A stretch of 64,000 nt of DNA from Spirochaetota bacterium (lineage in GTDB: Bacteria > Spirochaetota > UBA4802 > UBA5550), in NCBI GenBank assembly GCA_017999915.1, contig JAGNKX010000020.1, forward strand, positions 26,701 to 90,700. The letters are read 5' to 3'. Below the pieces are notes generated by a model, which was not told the DNA's origin, searched no databases, and was given only the letters and a program-made list of their open reading frames with translations. Numbering within the stretch: position 1 is the first letter of the stretch; each line of letters opens with the position of its first letter. Positions 23,495-32,725 of the stretch are shown here, piece by piece. The translations under genes were made by a program, and so were the position numbers.

Positions 23495-25231
23495 TTATTT
23501 TGGAAGATTGGTTTGTAATAGTGAGTTGACTTCCGCGATCTCTTCAATGCCGTACTTCGATTCGCGCTGGAAGGTGAGGAGGCCGTTCTGTTCTCCCTCC
23601 ACGTCGTAGGCCTGGGTCAGGCAGTAGCCGGCGATTGCCGGGTATTCCTTCATGATTCGCAGATTGTCCTCGAAGCTTTCCAGTATACTTTTTTCGGTTT
23701 TATAGAATCCGGCGCCGCCGAATTCGCTCACCATGAAGGGTTCGAAGCTCCGGTAGGTCCCGCCTGCAAGATAGGGCTTGCGCGCCACCCGGTGGGTCAG
23801 AACAAGGTAGGCTATGGCGCGGGGGATACTGAAAAAGCGCATAGTCATTTTCTTTGGGTTCCCCAGGCTTTCGTAGAGCTTTCGGATCTTTGTTTCATCT
23901 GAAAGATAATGATGGATATCGACGATGTCTGTCATGATATGGTCGTATCCGGAATTGTCCACCACGAGGAGATTGGGATATCGTTCCCTCACGCGGCGGT
24001 AGAGGTCTCGTATATATTTTTTTCTCCCGCGGCTCCAAAGGAGGTCGGCGATGCCCCAGGTCTCGTTGAAGAGCACCGCGGCCATTACCGAGGGATGACT
24101 GCAGTCCCGGTCGAGGACGTCCCATAGCTCGTTTTCAAATTGCTTTTCCTCTACGATGCTGAAGAGGAACGGCGAGGGCATCTCGATCCATGCCAGGAGG
24201 CCGTGGCGGTCGCAAAGGTTGAGAAAGCGCGGGTCCTCGATCTTCTGGTGGATCCTGATGCCGTTGAATCCCATGGCCTTGATGAGCAGAATGTCCCGTT
24301 CATATCCTTCCAGGCCATTAACAGGCGTGTAATGCCCCGCCGGATAGTAGCCCTGCACCAGGAGCATCTTGAGACAAAGCGGATCGCCGTTCAGGAAGAT
24401 CTTTCCCTCCCTGGCTTCGATGCTGCGAAGGCCGACGAATGTGACAACACGGTCGCTGATTCCGTCGCCGTCATGGAGCGATACCGTCACGGTATAAAGA
24501 GATGGATTGTCCACTGACCAGAGGCGGGGTTCCTTTATGGTGAGTGATATGGCGCTGTCCCGGGCGGGGTCCGCAATGTCTGCTCCTGCCGTGGCGGTCC
24601 CGTCCGGACCAGCGGCCTCTATGACCAGGCGGGCGCCATGGTCGATGGTCCATGAAATAGAAATGGTATCCGTGTTGGTGGATATCATGATCTTTTCAAT
24701 GCTGGAATTCCCCGTGGCGTGGATATAGACCGGCTGCCAGATGCCGCTCACCGGCGTGTAGAAGATGGGGCTCATTTTTTTCCATACATATTGTTTCCCC
24801 CGGAGGGTTCTGCGCGACCGGGGATCTAGGACTTTTACAACGAGGCGATTGTTATCCGCGATATGATCAGTTATCTCGAAGGTGAAGGATGTATAGCCTC
24901 CTCGGTGGGATCCGAGGAACGCTCCGTTCAGCCAGACCATTGCTTCGTAATCCACGGCGCCGAAAGTGAGGAAAAAGCGCTTGCCCGGGGGCAGGTCCAG
25001 GCGGCGGAAGCTTCTGGCGTACCATGAGACCGGTGGCGGGTCCTTTATGCCGATTCCGCTTGCCTCGCTTTCGATGCAGTAAGGGACGGTGATAGAGCCG
25101 CCCAGGGTTTCCCGGAGGAGAATCTTATCGCTGTCCGCTCCATCAGCCCCGAACTCGAACTCCCATGTTCCGTCAAGGGAAAGCCAATGGTCGCGGGCCA
25201 TGTCAGGCCGCGGGTGGTGTTTATCTGGCAT
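23495..25231 (-). CDS. Glycoside hydrolase family 2 enzyme
   Basis: Retaining exo-glycosidase of family GH2 (beta-galactosidase, beta-glucuronidase, beta-mannosidase group), 578 residues and without a signal peptide, so cytosolic. Residues about 15-160 form the sugar-binding jelly roll (HWLSLDGTWEFEFG; VPYCIESE; FFLTFGAVDYEAMVWLNGAFLGSHRGGYTSF). An Ig-like domain follows, then the TIM barrel with acid/base Glu in AVLFNETWGI and the nucleophile Glu in FMVSEFGGAGFY. ATG 25231 overlaps the last 11 bases of the GH127 gene and follows AGGAGG, so it is translationally coupled. The sugar cleaved cannot be told; the partnership with GH127 suggests arabinose- or galactose-containing oligosaccharides. 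Confidence 0.9.
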   Translation of the reverse strand: MPDKHHPRPDMARDHWLSLDGTWEFEFGADGADSDKILLRETLGGSITVPYCIESEASGIGIKDPPPVSWYARSFRRLDLPPGKRFFLTFGAVDYEAMVWLNGAFLGSHRGGYTSFTFEITDHIADNNRLVVKVLDPRSRRTLRGKQYVWKKMSPIFYTPVSGIWQPVYIHATGNSSIEKIMISTNTDTISISWTIDHGARLVIEAAGPDGTATAGADIADPARDSAISLTIKEPRLWSVDNPSLYTVTVSLHDGDGISDRVVTFVGLRSIEAREGKIFLNGDPLCLKMLLVQGYYPAGHYTPVNGLEGYERDILLIKAMGFNGIRIHQKIEDPRFLNLCDRHGLLAWIEMPSPFLFSIVEEKQFENELWDVLDRDCSHPSVMAAVLFNETWGIADLLWSRGRKKYIRDLYRRVRERYPNLLVVDNSGYDHIMTDIVDIHHYLSDETKIRKLYESLGNPKKMTMRFFSIPRAIAYLVLTHRVARKPYLAGGTYRSFEPFMVSEFGGAGFYKTEKSILESFEDNLRIMKEYPAIAGYCLTQAYDVEGEQNGLLTFQRESKYGIEEIAEVNSLLQTNLPK

Positions 25232-27242
25232 CGCCTGTAACCTCCTGCACCCACACCTCCATGTTGGATAGACCCCGGTTGGCCCAGCAGAAGTAGGGGA
25301 TGAAGGTGAGAGGATTCCCTGCCGGGTCCGAACCTTCAAGGACCCAGGTACCGCCGAAGTGCTTTTCTGAAAAACGCGGCTTTAGTTCTTTAGTTATATC
25401 AATAGCCGCTCCCGGAATTTTTGTGGCCGGATTATCAATGCTTTCAAGACAGTAAACCAGGGGGCCCCGGGACAGGGCGATCTTCCCCCGGTTCGATTTG
25501 ACCTTGCGATGTGACCGGTGAATCGCGATGGCCATGGGGAAAGAGATTTCGATTGTGGAATTCTTATCCCAATTTCTTTTTATGGAAATATACCATGAAT
25601 GATAGGGAAAATATCCTGAGGCTGAGACAATTTCAGGCCTTGGGGGGATAACTATCTTCTCCTGATTGTCGTTGATCATAATAGAAGGATTTCCGGACCA
25701 TGAGGGAATGCGGAGATGTAATGTGAATTCATCAGGATTGTCGATCTCAATTTTAATCGATACGGGGCCTTCCCAGGGCAGTTTAGAGTCGATTATGATC
25801 TGTGCTGCCGCCGGGAAACCGTCCTGGGGATCGATCTCTGCTTTGTTGTCGAAGTACTGGTGCACCCAAATATTGCTGTTGTTAATTGAATAAATATATT
25901 TGCCCAAAGAAGCCCAGGTACGGGACACATTGCTCGGACAGCAGGCGGTGGCATACCAGGGCCTGCGTTTCTGCCCTTCCGATTCAAGGGGATTGCGGTA
26001 CAGGTAGGAGCGGCCGTCAAGGGCTATGCCCGCGGAGGCGGCGTTGTAGAGCTGCCATTCGATAAGGTCCGCATAGCGGGCCTCACCGGTGGCCATGAGC
26101 ATTTCATGGCTCCAGAAAATGCTTGCCAGGGCTGCGCAGGTTTCGCAGTAGGCGTAGCGATTGTCCAGCTCGTAATCCCTGCCGAAACCTTCAATGACCG
26201 GAAGGGACCCTATGCCGCCGGTGACGTACATGCGGCGTTGGACCATGCGGTCCCATGCCGCCGTCAGGGTCCCGATGATCGACCGGTCGCCGGTTTCCCG
26301 GAAGAGCATCGCCATGGCGGTGGCAAGGTATCCCCATCGGACCGCATGCCCCTCGGGAATGCGCTGCTTCCTGATGGGGCGATGCTGCTGGAAGAATTTT
26401 CCGGTGAGAAAGGACCAGTGGGCCCGCAACTTCAGGAAGGGCGGCTCCGTTGCCGTAAGGTTCTCCGTGAAATCAAATCCAGCCGGTGTTGATGCCCTGC
26501 CGTTGATTTCATTTTCCTGCTTCCTGATAAAGCCCGCGCGCCGGGATTGGCTCAGGAACTGTCCTATCAGCCGCAGGCCGAAAAAGCTCGTCCTGCCGCG
26601 CTGTTCCAGAAAATGACGGGCCGTTTCAAGATATTTTTTTTCTCCCGTTGCGCGATAGAGACGTATCAGGGCGATCTCGACCTCTTCATGACCCGGCGTC
26701 ATGGCGGCCCCTGCGCTGGTGAAATCGCTTACTACCAGGTCCGCCGCTTTACACGCTATTTCCATGAGGTTATTCCCACCGGTTGCATTCCCATGTGCTA
26801 TGCCTGCTTCAATCAGGTGGCCATGGGTGTAGAGCTCGTGTTCTATTTGCAGATTTTTCCAACGGTCTTCGGGGAAATGGAACTGGTTATAGGTGAACAA
26901 GTAGCCGTCTTCTGCCTGGGCACCGCGGATGATGTCAATGTATTCATCAAGGAGTTTCTTAAGACGATGATGGGGGCCTTCATCCAGAATTATAGCGGCA
27001 GCTTCGGCCCACTTGTGAACATCGGAGTCATTGTAGAAAAAGCCTTTACGGAATCCCTGCCTTGTCCCGGCAACAATGCGGAAATTGTCAATGCGCCCTG
27101 TCTGCTCCAGCTGGTCCCACTGGTAGAGTATGGCATTGTTCCGGTTCATGGCGCACCGGCTTCCCCAGAATCCGCCCGTGACCTTCACCTTTGAAAGGGG
27201 CAGTTCTTTCATGCGATCATAGGTTGAAGGAGTGTGAGGCAT
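25221..27242 (-). CDS. GH127 beta-L-arabinofuranosidase-like enzyme
   Basis: 673 residues, matching the GH127 (former DUF1680) family, whose known member HypBA1 releases beta-L-arabinofuranose using a Zn-bound Cys nucleophile. The metal site is visible: Glu and Cys in YCETCAALASIFW, and the double Cys in YATACCPSNVSRTWASLGKYIYS. The (alpha/alpha)6 barrel begins FWGSRCAMNRNNAILYQWDQLEQTGRIDNFR. No signal peptide, so it works on imported sugars. First gene of the two-gene glycosidase operon (AAGGAGG before the ATG); the next gene, GH2, overlaps it. The upstream divergent GPH transporter is a natural supplier of substrate. Confidence 0.9.
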   Translation of the reverse strand: MPHTPSTYDRMKELPLSKVKVTGGFWGSRCAMNRNNAILYQWDQLEQTGRIDNFRIVAGTRQGFRKGFFYNDSDVHKWAEAAAIILDEGPHHRLKKLLDEYIDIIRGAQAEDGYLFTYNQFHFPEDRWKNLQIEHELYTHGHLIEAGIAHGNATGGNNLMEIACKAADLVVSDFTSAGAAMTPGHEEVEIALIRLYRATGEKKYLETARHFLEQRGRTSFFGLRLIGQFLSQSRRAGFIRKQENEINGRASTPAGFDFTENLTATEPPFLKLRAHWSFLTGKFFQQHRPIRKQRIPEGHAVRWGYLATAMAMLFRETGDRSIIGTLTAAWDRMVQRRMYVTGGIGSLPVIEGFGRDYELDNRYAYCETCAALASIFWSHEMLMATGEARYADLIEWQLYNAASAGIALDGRSYLYRNPLESEGQKRRPWYATACCPSNVSRTWASLGKYIYSINNSNIWVHQYFDNKAEIDPQDGFPAAAQIIIDSKLPWEGPVSIKIEIDNPDEFTLHLRIPSWSGNPSIMINDNQEKIVIPPRPEIVSASGYFPYHSWYISIKRNWDKNSTIEISFPMAIAIHRSHRKVKSNRGKIALSRGPLVYCLESIDNPATKIPGAAIDITKELKPRFSEKHFGGTWVLEGSDPAGNPLTFIPYFCWANRGLSNMEVWVQEVTGDAR

Positions 27243-27296
27243 TGGGACCTCCTTGTATGAGGGAATCAGGGTGATGGAAATACTTCAAGTATTAAA

Positions 27297-27734
27297 TTAT
27301 GTGACATGTTTTTTAATGTCGGGTGGGTACCCCCAGATTAATTTCCAGCTTTGTATATTATTAATCAATTCTCTGATCATCACATAGTTTTTATAAAGAT
27401 AGTTATCGGTTATAACCTCGTTAATCAATTTGCTCAAATATCTCTCAACAGCAAAGGCGAGAATATGCGAAACAGACATTTTGAGAAGCTTCCTCAGATC
27501 AAGAAAAAACTCATACTCATCCGGCCTCAGGATAATATGAAACTTGTGCCACTCTCCTGGGTCTCTTTTTTCCTGATACTGTACCATCCTCCCAAAGAAA
27601 AAAGGATTCATTGTTTCCCCCATGACTTTATTCATCAGAATGACTATAAGCTCTGTTCGGGAAATTCTTTTCAATTGCGCCGCCCGTGTCATTTTATTCA
27701 GTATGTCTTTATCGATATTGAGAGTTGTTTCCAT
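27297..27734 (-). CDS. Small protein with two ribbon-helix-helix-like segments
   Basis: 145 residues, no signal peptide. The N-terminus METTLNIDKDILNKMTRAAQ followed by ISRTELIVILMNKVM reads like a ribbon-helix-helix (MetJ/Arc/CopG type) motif: a short strand, then two helices. A second similar segment, FHIILRPDEYEFFLDLRK then MSVSHILAFAVERYLSKL, occupies residues about 65-105. Two such units in one chain could form a pseudo-dimer and bind DNA alone. The coding sequence is AT-richer than its neighbours. AGGA precedes ATG 27734 at fair spacing. Family not recognised; regulator of the divergent GPH transporter is the obvious hypothesis. Confidence 0.6.
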   Translation of the reverse strand: METTLNIDKDILNKMTRAAQLKRISRTELIVILMNKVMGETMNPFFFGRMVQYQEKRDPGEWHKFHIILRPDEYEFFLDLRKLLKMSVSHILAFAVERYLSKLINEVITDNYLYKNYVMIRELINNIQSWKLIWGYPPDIKKHVT

Positions 27735-27948
27735 CCAGATCACATCCTTGATTGATCGGTTCTAATGAATTAAACGAATGATCCTGATTGATATAAAAAA
27801 ATTTTTAATTAATGATGATGTCACTCATTAGGGCTGACAATGATCATTATTTTTATATTACTGCTTGAAATGTATTGCAATTTTAATCGGTCGGTGATAA
27901 CATGCAATTTACAATTTGTACCTAACAAGCGATCCAGGGAGGTTGTTC
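27735..27948. promoter_or_regulatory. Divergent promoter region, RHH gene and GPH transporter
   Basis: AT-rich, about 210 bp. It includes a 10-bp palindrome AATGATCATT near 27838 and the transporter ribosome-binding site (GGGAGG near 27936). No gene is supported. Confidence 0.45.
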
Positions 27949-29295
27949 ATGGCAGGATCAGGAATGTCTATGAGAAGCAAGATCGGATACGGAATCTGCG
28001 ATCTGGGAGGCAACCTGTTCTTCACTGCAATCGGTCTCTGGCTCATGATCTATTTGACAGATACTGTCGGTATAGCGGCCGGCCTTGCAGGCATTGTGGT
28101 GGCGATCGGGAAGATATGGGACGCCATTACCGATCCTGTCGCGGGATTCCTTTCCGACCGCACCAAAACTCGTTGGGGACGGCGCAGGCCCTGGATGCTC
28201 TTCGGGTCATTTCCCCTGTTTGTAACCATGATTATCATGTTCACCAATCCCCACCTGGAAAGCCAGGCAGCCCTGTTCATATGGGGGGTTGTCGCTTTCT
28301 GCCTTCTCAATACGGCCTATACGGCGGTCAATATCCCCTATAATTCTTTGACCCCCGAGCTGACCCAGGATTACCATGAGCGCACCAGCCTTAACGGGTA
28401 TCGGTTCGGGTTCGCCGTTGTCGGCACGCTGACCGGCGCCGGCCTGGCGCTACCCCTCGTCAGTCTCTTTAAAACAAAGAGTGCGGGTTTTTCCGCCATG
28501 GGAGCGGTCTTCGGCGGTGTTATGCTGATAACCGCTCTTATAACCTTTTTTTCAGTAAGGGAGCCGTCGACAGAGCGCGAGCCTTTCAGCAAGGGATTTT
28601 TCGCGACGTACCGAAAGGTTTTCATGAACAGGCCGTACCTCCTTATTCTCGGCGCATACGCTCTGCACGTGACGGCCCTTACCATTATCATGAGCGTTGC
28701 AGCCTATTACTTCAAGTATATCCATAACGATGAGCAGGCCACGACCACGGCCATGCTGGTGCTCCTGGTTACGGCCTTTGTGTTCATCCCGGTGAGCGTC
28801 ATCCTGTCAAAGAAATTCGGGAAAAAGATAGTCTATGGCGCGGGTATGCTGATATTCGCGCTTAATATAATGATCCTGTTTTTCCTCGGGCACCTGTATC
28901 CGGTCGGTTTTTCCATAGCGCTGATGTGCTCCGCAGGTATCGGTCTCGGATTCACCTATGTCATGCCCTACGCGATGGTGCCGGACGCGGTTGAGTACGA
29001 TTATCTTCTGTCGGGAGAGCGCACCGAGGGAGCCTTTTACGGCATCTGGACCTTCGGCATAAAAATAGGCCAGGCCATAGCCCTGGCGATCACCGGCGCC
29101 GTGCTCTCCCTGGTCGGTTATGTGCCAGACGCGGTCCAGAGCGCCGAGGCGCAGCTGGGCATACGGCTTCTGGTTGGACCAATAACTGCTGTTATATTTG
29201 TTCTGGGGGTCGTTGTCCTCTATCTCTACCCCATCAATGAAAAGCGATATAACGAGATCATTGCGCAGATAGCCGAAATGGAAAAGAAGAAATAA
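27949..29295 (+). CDS. GPH-family sugar:cation symporter
   Basis: MFS_2/GPH-family transporter (melibiose permease, xyloside and glucuronide carriers), 448 residues and 12 transmembrane helices. It starts MSMRSKIGYGICDLGGNLFFTAI, the usual GPH opening, and has the DAITDPVAGFLSDRTKTRWGRRRPWMLFGS motif with the cation-site Asp pair and the conserved loop 2-3. EYDYLLSGERTEGAFYGIWTF in the second half is also diagnostic. Start ATG 27949 has GGGAGG upstream and is chosen over an earlier frame start. Being divergent from the GH127-GH2 pair, it likely imports their oligosaccharide substrate. Confidence 0.92.
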   Translation: MAGSGMSMRSKIGYGICDLGGNLFFTAIGLWLMIYLTDTVGIAAGLAGIVVAIGKIWDAITDPVAGFLSDRTKTRWGRRRPWMLFGSFPLFVTMIIMFTNPHLESQAALFIWGVVAFCLLNTAYTAVNIPYNSLTPELTQDYHERTSLNGYRFGFAVVGTLTGAGLALPLVSLFKTKSAGFSAMGAVFGGVMLITALITFFSVREPSTEREPFSKGFFATYRKVFMNRPYLLILGAYALHVTALTIIMSVAAYYFKYIHNDEQATTTAMLVLLVTAFVFIPVSVILSKKFGKKIVYGAGMLIFALNIMILFFLGHLYPVGFSIALMCSAGIGLGFTYVMPYAMVPDAVEYDYLLSGERTEGAFYGIWTFGIKIGQAIALAITGAVLSLVGYVPDAVQSAEAQLGIRLLVGPITAVIFVLGVVVLYLYPINEKRYNEIIAQIAEMEKKK

Positions 29296-29358
29296 CCAGC
29301 CGGCCTTGCCGCTGCCGCGAGCCGGCTCTAATTAGCACTATCGGGAGGATTGTCCTTT

Positions 29359-29838
29359 ATGGAAGCGTTTGGATTGCTGGTGCTTGTGGTAGCGATCATT
29401 ATCGCTGCCGCCTTTGTCTTCTTCAAATGGTTTAAAAAGACGACGGTGGAGGATCTCGGCCTTCATTATGGGGAAAAGATGATCTTCGATGATGATACCT
29501 GCAGCGTCGAGCTTCCGGCCGGGTCGTCCACGGAGCCGATGACAAGCGTTTTTCTGCGAGTGACGAACAAGCGGATCGTGATCGGTCTCGGTGGTAAGCG
29601 GAAGCACCTGCTTAAATATGTGGTATATTACGAAACGGTTCCGGGCAAATCATCAGGCGGGCCGGGAGACGGGAAAAAAGAATATGTATCATTCAACATT
29701 GAAATAAAGAACATATCATTCATCGGGGATGATGTTGTAAGGATAGAGCCCGCGACGACACGGGGCGGCGATATCCCCGAATGGCTGCAGATCAAAACCA
29801 ATCATATCGGGAATTACCGGGAAGCTTTCAGGGTGTGA
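29359..29838 (+). CDS. Single-pass membrane protein, unknown function
   Basis: 159 residues. One transmembrane helix at the very N-terminus (FGLLVLVVAIIIAAAFVFFKWF, residues 4-25) is followed by basic KK and a soluble domain of about 130 residues, mostly beta-prone (VFLRVTNKRIVIGLGG; KEYVSFNIEIKNISFIGDDVVRIE). The soluble part recalls PH-like 'bPH' membrane-associated domains that carry 'TNKRIVI'-type strands, but this is a weak resemblance. GGGAGG stands 10 bases before ATG 29359. It follows the sugar transporter by 63 bp. Confidence 0.6.
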   Translation: MEAFGLLVLVVAIIIAAAFVFFKWFKKTTVEDLGLHYGEKMIFDDDTCSVELPAGSSTEPMTSVFLRVTNKRIVIGLGGKRKHLLKYVVYYETVPGKSSGGPGDGKKEYVSFNIEIKNISFIGDDVVRIEPATTRGGDIPEWLQIKTNHIGNYREAFRV

Positions 29839-29870
29839 TCAGGCTCCCCGGCATTAACCGCTCCGGTTTG

Positions 29871-30071
29871 TCAGAATTTACCCGGCCCGCGCAGAATCCG
29901 CGCCGGGAGCATAAAAATTGATTTAACCAGTCCCAGAACACCTTCAACGGCTACGCCGAGGATCTTGAACGGCAGGAGCAGAAGCCACACTATGGGATAG
30001 AGTATGAGCGCGATTATGGCCAGGGGCCAGCAGAAGACGAGGAGAATGAGCCAGAGCAGAAATTTTATCAT
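29871..30071 (-). CDS. Small membrane protein
   Basis: 66 residues from ATG 30071, with AAGGAG eight bases upstream. Two hydrophobic segments (KFLLWLILLVFCWPLAIIALILYPIVWLLL, possibly a hairpin) and an amphipathic basic tail. No domain recognised. It converges with the preceding membrane protein gene and is divergent from the M20 peptidase. Confidence 0.6.
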   Translation of the reverse strand: MIKFLLWLILLVFCWPLAIIALILYPIVWLLLLPFKILGVAVEGVLGLVKSIFMLPARILRGPGKF

Positions 30072-30131
30072 ATCAAAAAGCTCCTTATATAACTGGTAAT
30101 ACCTGAGTGATACAGGATTCACAGAGGTTAC

Positions 30132-31478
30132 ATGAAAATCAACAAAGATTTAGCCGCGGAGCACCTTGCCGGGGCCATACGCTTTAAGACCATATCCCAA
30201 CGGGACCCGGCACAGACAGACCGGAAGGCATTTCTCGGCCTCCATGGATATTTGAAGAAGACCTATCCCAAGGTTCACCACGTGATGAAGCGCGAGACCA
30301 TCAATGAACTGAGCCTTCTCTATACATGGCCGGGATCGGACAGACAGGCGGAACCGATCCTTCTCATGGCCCATCTTGATGTGGTTCCGGCCGAGGACGG
30401 CGTCGGGGAGACCTGGACCCGTTCCCCCTTTGGCGGTGACATGGACGGGGCGTTCGTATGGGGGCGGGGGGCCCTGGATGTCAAGGACGCTGTCATCGGC
30501 ATCATGGAGGCGGCGGAAGGCCTCATTGCCGATGGTTTCAAGCCGAAGCGGACGGTTTATATCTCCTTCGGCCACGACGAGGAGGTTCTCGGCAACCGGG
30601 GTGCTGCGGAAATCAGCCGGGTCCTCGCCGGCCGTGGCGTCAGGCTCGCCTTTACCCTGGACGAGGGCGGTTTTATCCGTGATGCCGTCATGCCGGGATT
30701 GAAAAAGCCGGCAGCGCTGGTGGGGATTGCTGAAAAGGGATATCTGAGCCTGGAACTGTCGGCCCGCGACGCAGGCGGCCATTCGTCGATGCCGCCGCGC
30801 CGTACCGCGGCAGGCAGGATAGCCAGGGCTCTCTGCCGCCTCGAGAAAAAACCGTTCCCCCCGCGCCTTACCGGGCCGGTGCAGGCGATGTTTCGGACCC
30901 TGGGATCGGAAGCCGTTCAGCCCTTCCGAATTTTTTACAGGAACATCGGGCTTTTCAGAAAGATCTTTCTGAAAATGCTTGCCGCGTCGCCGCAGACGGA
31001 TGCCATGATACGTACCACCATCGCCCCTACCATGCTTGAGGGAAGCGAGACAGAGAACGTAATGCCACAAAGGGTCATGGCGGTTGTGAATCTCCGGGTC
31101 CTTCCGGGTGAAACAAGGGAAGGTGTCCTGTCGCGGGTGAGAGCCGTCATCAAAGATCCGGACGTGGAAATCGCGGCGCGGGAGAATTCAAGCGATCCGT
31201 CGCCGGTGTCTGATACGGGATCTCCGGAATATGGCGCACTGAGAGATGTCATCATCTCCCTCTTCCCCGGCATCGTCGTGGCCCCCTTTCTCATGGTGGG
31301 CGCCACAGACTCACGTCATTTCGCCGCGGTGAGCAGGCAGGTGTTCCGTTTTACGCCGGCCCGGATCGGCGCTGACGACATGGGACGGGTCCACGGCATT
31401 GACGAGAGGATATGCATCGACAATTTCGCCGACATCATCGCCTTTTACGCCGCCCTTATAAGAAAAACGGCCCTGTAA
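30132..31478 (+). CDS. M20-family metallopeptidase, carboxypeptidase S-like
   Basis: Di-zinc M20 peptidase/acylase, 448 residues. Visible ligands and catalytic residues: MAHLDVVPAE (His, Asp), GRGALDVKD (bridging Asp), SFGHDEEVLGNRGA (catalytic Glu and ligand Glu), and GRVHGIDERI near the end (last His). The lid domain sits at about 205-320 (GGHSSMPPRRTAAGRIARAL). The length and pattern match the carboxypeptidase S/PM20D1 branch, which includes N-acyl-amino-acid hydrolases, rather than DapE or PepT. No signal peptide. In this lipid-oriented neighbourhood an N-acyl amino acid substrate is possible but not shown. Confidence 0.88.
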   Translation: MKINKDLAAEHLAGAIRFKTISQRDPAQTDRKAFLGLHGYLKKTYPKVHHVMKRETINELSLLYTWPGSDRQAEPILLMAHLDVVPAEDGVGETWTRSPFGGDMDGAFVWGRGALDVKDAVIGIMEAAEGLIADGFKPKRTVYISFGHDEEVLGNRGAAEISRVLAGRGVRLAFTLDEGGFIRDAVMPGLKKPAALVGIAEKGYLSLELSARDAGGHSSMPPRRTAAGRIARALCRLEKKPFPPRLTGPVQAMFRTLGSEAVQPFRIFYRNIGLFRKIFLKMLAASPQTDAMIRTTIAPTMLEGSETENVMPQRVMAVVNLRVLPGETREGVLSRVRAVIKDPDVEIAARENSSDPSPVSDTGSPEYGALRDVIISLFPGIVVAPFLMVGATDSRHFAAVSRQVFRFTPARIGADDMGRVHGIDERICIDNFADIIAFYAALIRKTAL

Positions 31479-31603
31479 GTCCCGGGTACGGGAGGGCCGC
31501 AAAAAAAATAATTGCGTCCCCCGCGATAATATTCTATCTGACACATAGAAGCGCCGGAAAGATCGGGCGCCTCGCCGTTGACCCTGTCCGCCGGAGGAAA
31601 TCG

Positions 31604-32317
31604 TTGAGCATCAGTAAAAAGAACAGACCCCTGCAGAAGATGTTCTCGGAAGTGCCGGAGAGTTACGATCTGATCAACAGGCTCTTCACCCTGCGCCTCG
31701 ACGAGAGGTGGCGCCGCAGGGCCGCTGAGGCATGCCTGGCCGCGGGGGCGGCGAGGGTCCTGGACCTCTGCACAGGCACCGGCGACCTGGCGGTGAGGGT
31801 CGCCTCAGCTGCGGGAAAGCGGGCCGATGTGTACGGCGTCGATTTCAGCATGGCGATGCTGGAGTATGCGCGGGTAAAGGCAGCCCGCGCCGGCGTGCCG
31901 GCCCTTTTCGCGGCCGGGGACGCATCAGAGCTTCCCTTTCAAGATGGCGCCTTCGGCGTCATAACCATCGCCTTCGGATTCCGAAACCTTACCTACCGGA
32001 ATCCTGGCAGGGACCGGTACCTGGCGGAAATCCTCAGGGTCCTCGAAACTGGAGGGCGGTTTGTTATCGTTGAGAGTAGCCAGCCTCGTTCAGGCATCTT
32101 CAGGGCACTGGTTCATCTTTATACAAAGATTGTCGTATCTTTCATCGGCGGTATTGTCTCCGGCCAGAGGGGAGCCTATAACTATCTTGCCCATTCTGCT
32201 GTTAATTTTTACGGTCCTGAGGAGTTGTCGGATCTGCTCAGATCCGCCGGCTTCAGCAGGGTTGAACATCACCCGCTCCTTGGCGGGGTCGCAGCCTTGC
32301 ATATAGCATATAAATGA
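31604..32317 (+). CDS. ubiE: Demethylmenaquinone methyltransferase (UbiE/MenG)
   Basis: SAM-dependent C-methyltransferase for the last step of menaquinone (or ubiquinone) synthesis. 237 residues from the TTG at 31604, which has GGAGG seven bases upstream. Family landmarks: MFSEVPESYDLINRLFTLRLDERWRR (the 'YDxxN...G' N-terminus), motif I RVLDLCTGTGDLA, VDFSMAMLEYAR, FGVITIAFGFRNL (the 'fGlRN' signature) and the C-terminal SQPRSGIFRALVHLY. All are intact. It lies 125 bp after the M20 gene on the same strand. Confidence 0.92.
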   Translation: MSISKKNRPLQKMFSEVPESYDLINRLFTLRLDERWRRRAAEACLAAGAARVLDLCTGTGDLAVRVASAAGKRADVYGVDFSMAMLEYARVKAARAGVPALFAAGDASELPFQDGAFGVITIAFGFRNLTYRNPGRDRYLAEILRVLETGGRFVIVESSQPRSGIFRALVHLYTKIVVSFIGGIVSGQRGAYNYLAHSAVNFYGPEELSDLLRSAGFSRVEHHPLLGGVAALHIAYK

Positions 32318-32725
32318 TCGCAAATTAATAGTGATTTATAAATCGGGAATTAAAAAGTAGACACATGCAATAGTTTTGTTAAATTATTTGTATAAATTCA
32401 CTCCTTTTTCATGGCCACTTTTTGACATATCAGATTATGGCCAGATTAATAATTCTAATTATAGTATATATTTCAGCAATACTGACAGCAAAATATAAAA
32501 TAGTATTGAGTTATTGTGGAATTATATCCAATTATAAGGATATTTAAGAGTTTTCCGGGGGGTTGCCTCTTTTAGATGTTTGTCATTTTGCAATGATTCT
32601 TAAGAATCCGGCAGGATGGCCAACGGTAGTTCCACAATAATTCTATTTTTTAAACATCATAGCTGGTTCCTGATGGATCAGTGCGTGTTTAAGTAAATAA
32701 CCGACATTATTTTAATGAGGGTATT
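32318..32725. other. 408-bp AT-rich intergenic region with inverted repeats
   Basis: No gene. A TTGACA (32422-32427) with ATTAAT 17 bp later is a possible promoter for the downstream lipoprotein, leaving a long leader. Downstream of it is a 130-bp segment bounded by perfect 11-bp inverted repeats (entered separately). Confidence 0.5.
32511..32640. repeat. MITE-like segment with 11-bp inverted ends
   Basis: TTATTGTGGAA at 32511-32521 and its exact reverse complement TTCCACAATAA at 32630-32640 enclose 108 bp. Inside is a 14-bp perfect palindrome, GATTCTTAAGAATC (32595-32608). No clear target duplication is seen, so it may instead be a leader structure. Confidence 0.45.

Noticed and set aside
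25232..25339. N-terminal extension of GH2
   Set aside because: It lies within the GH127 coding region and gives low-complexity sequence; AGGAGG precedes the ATG at 25231.
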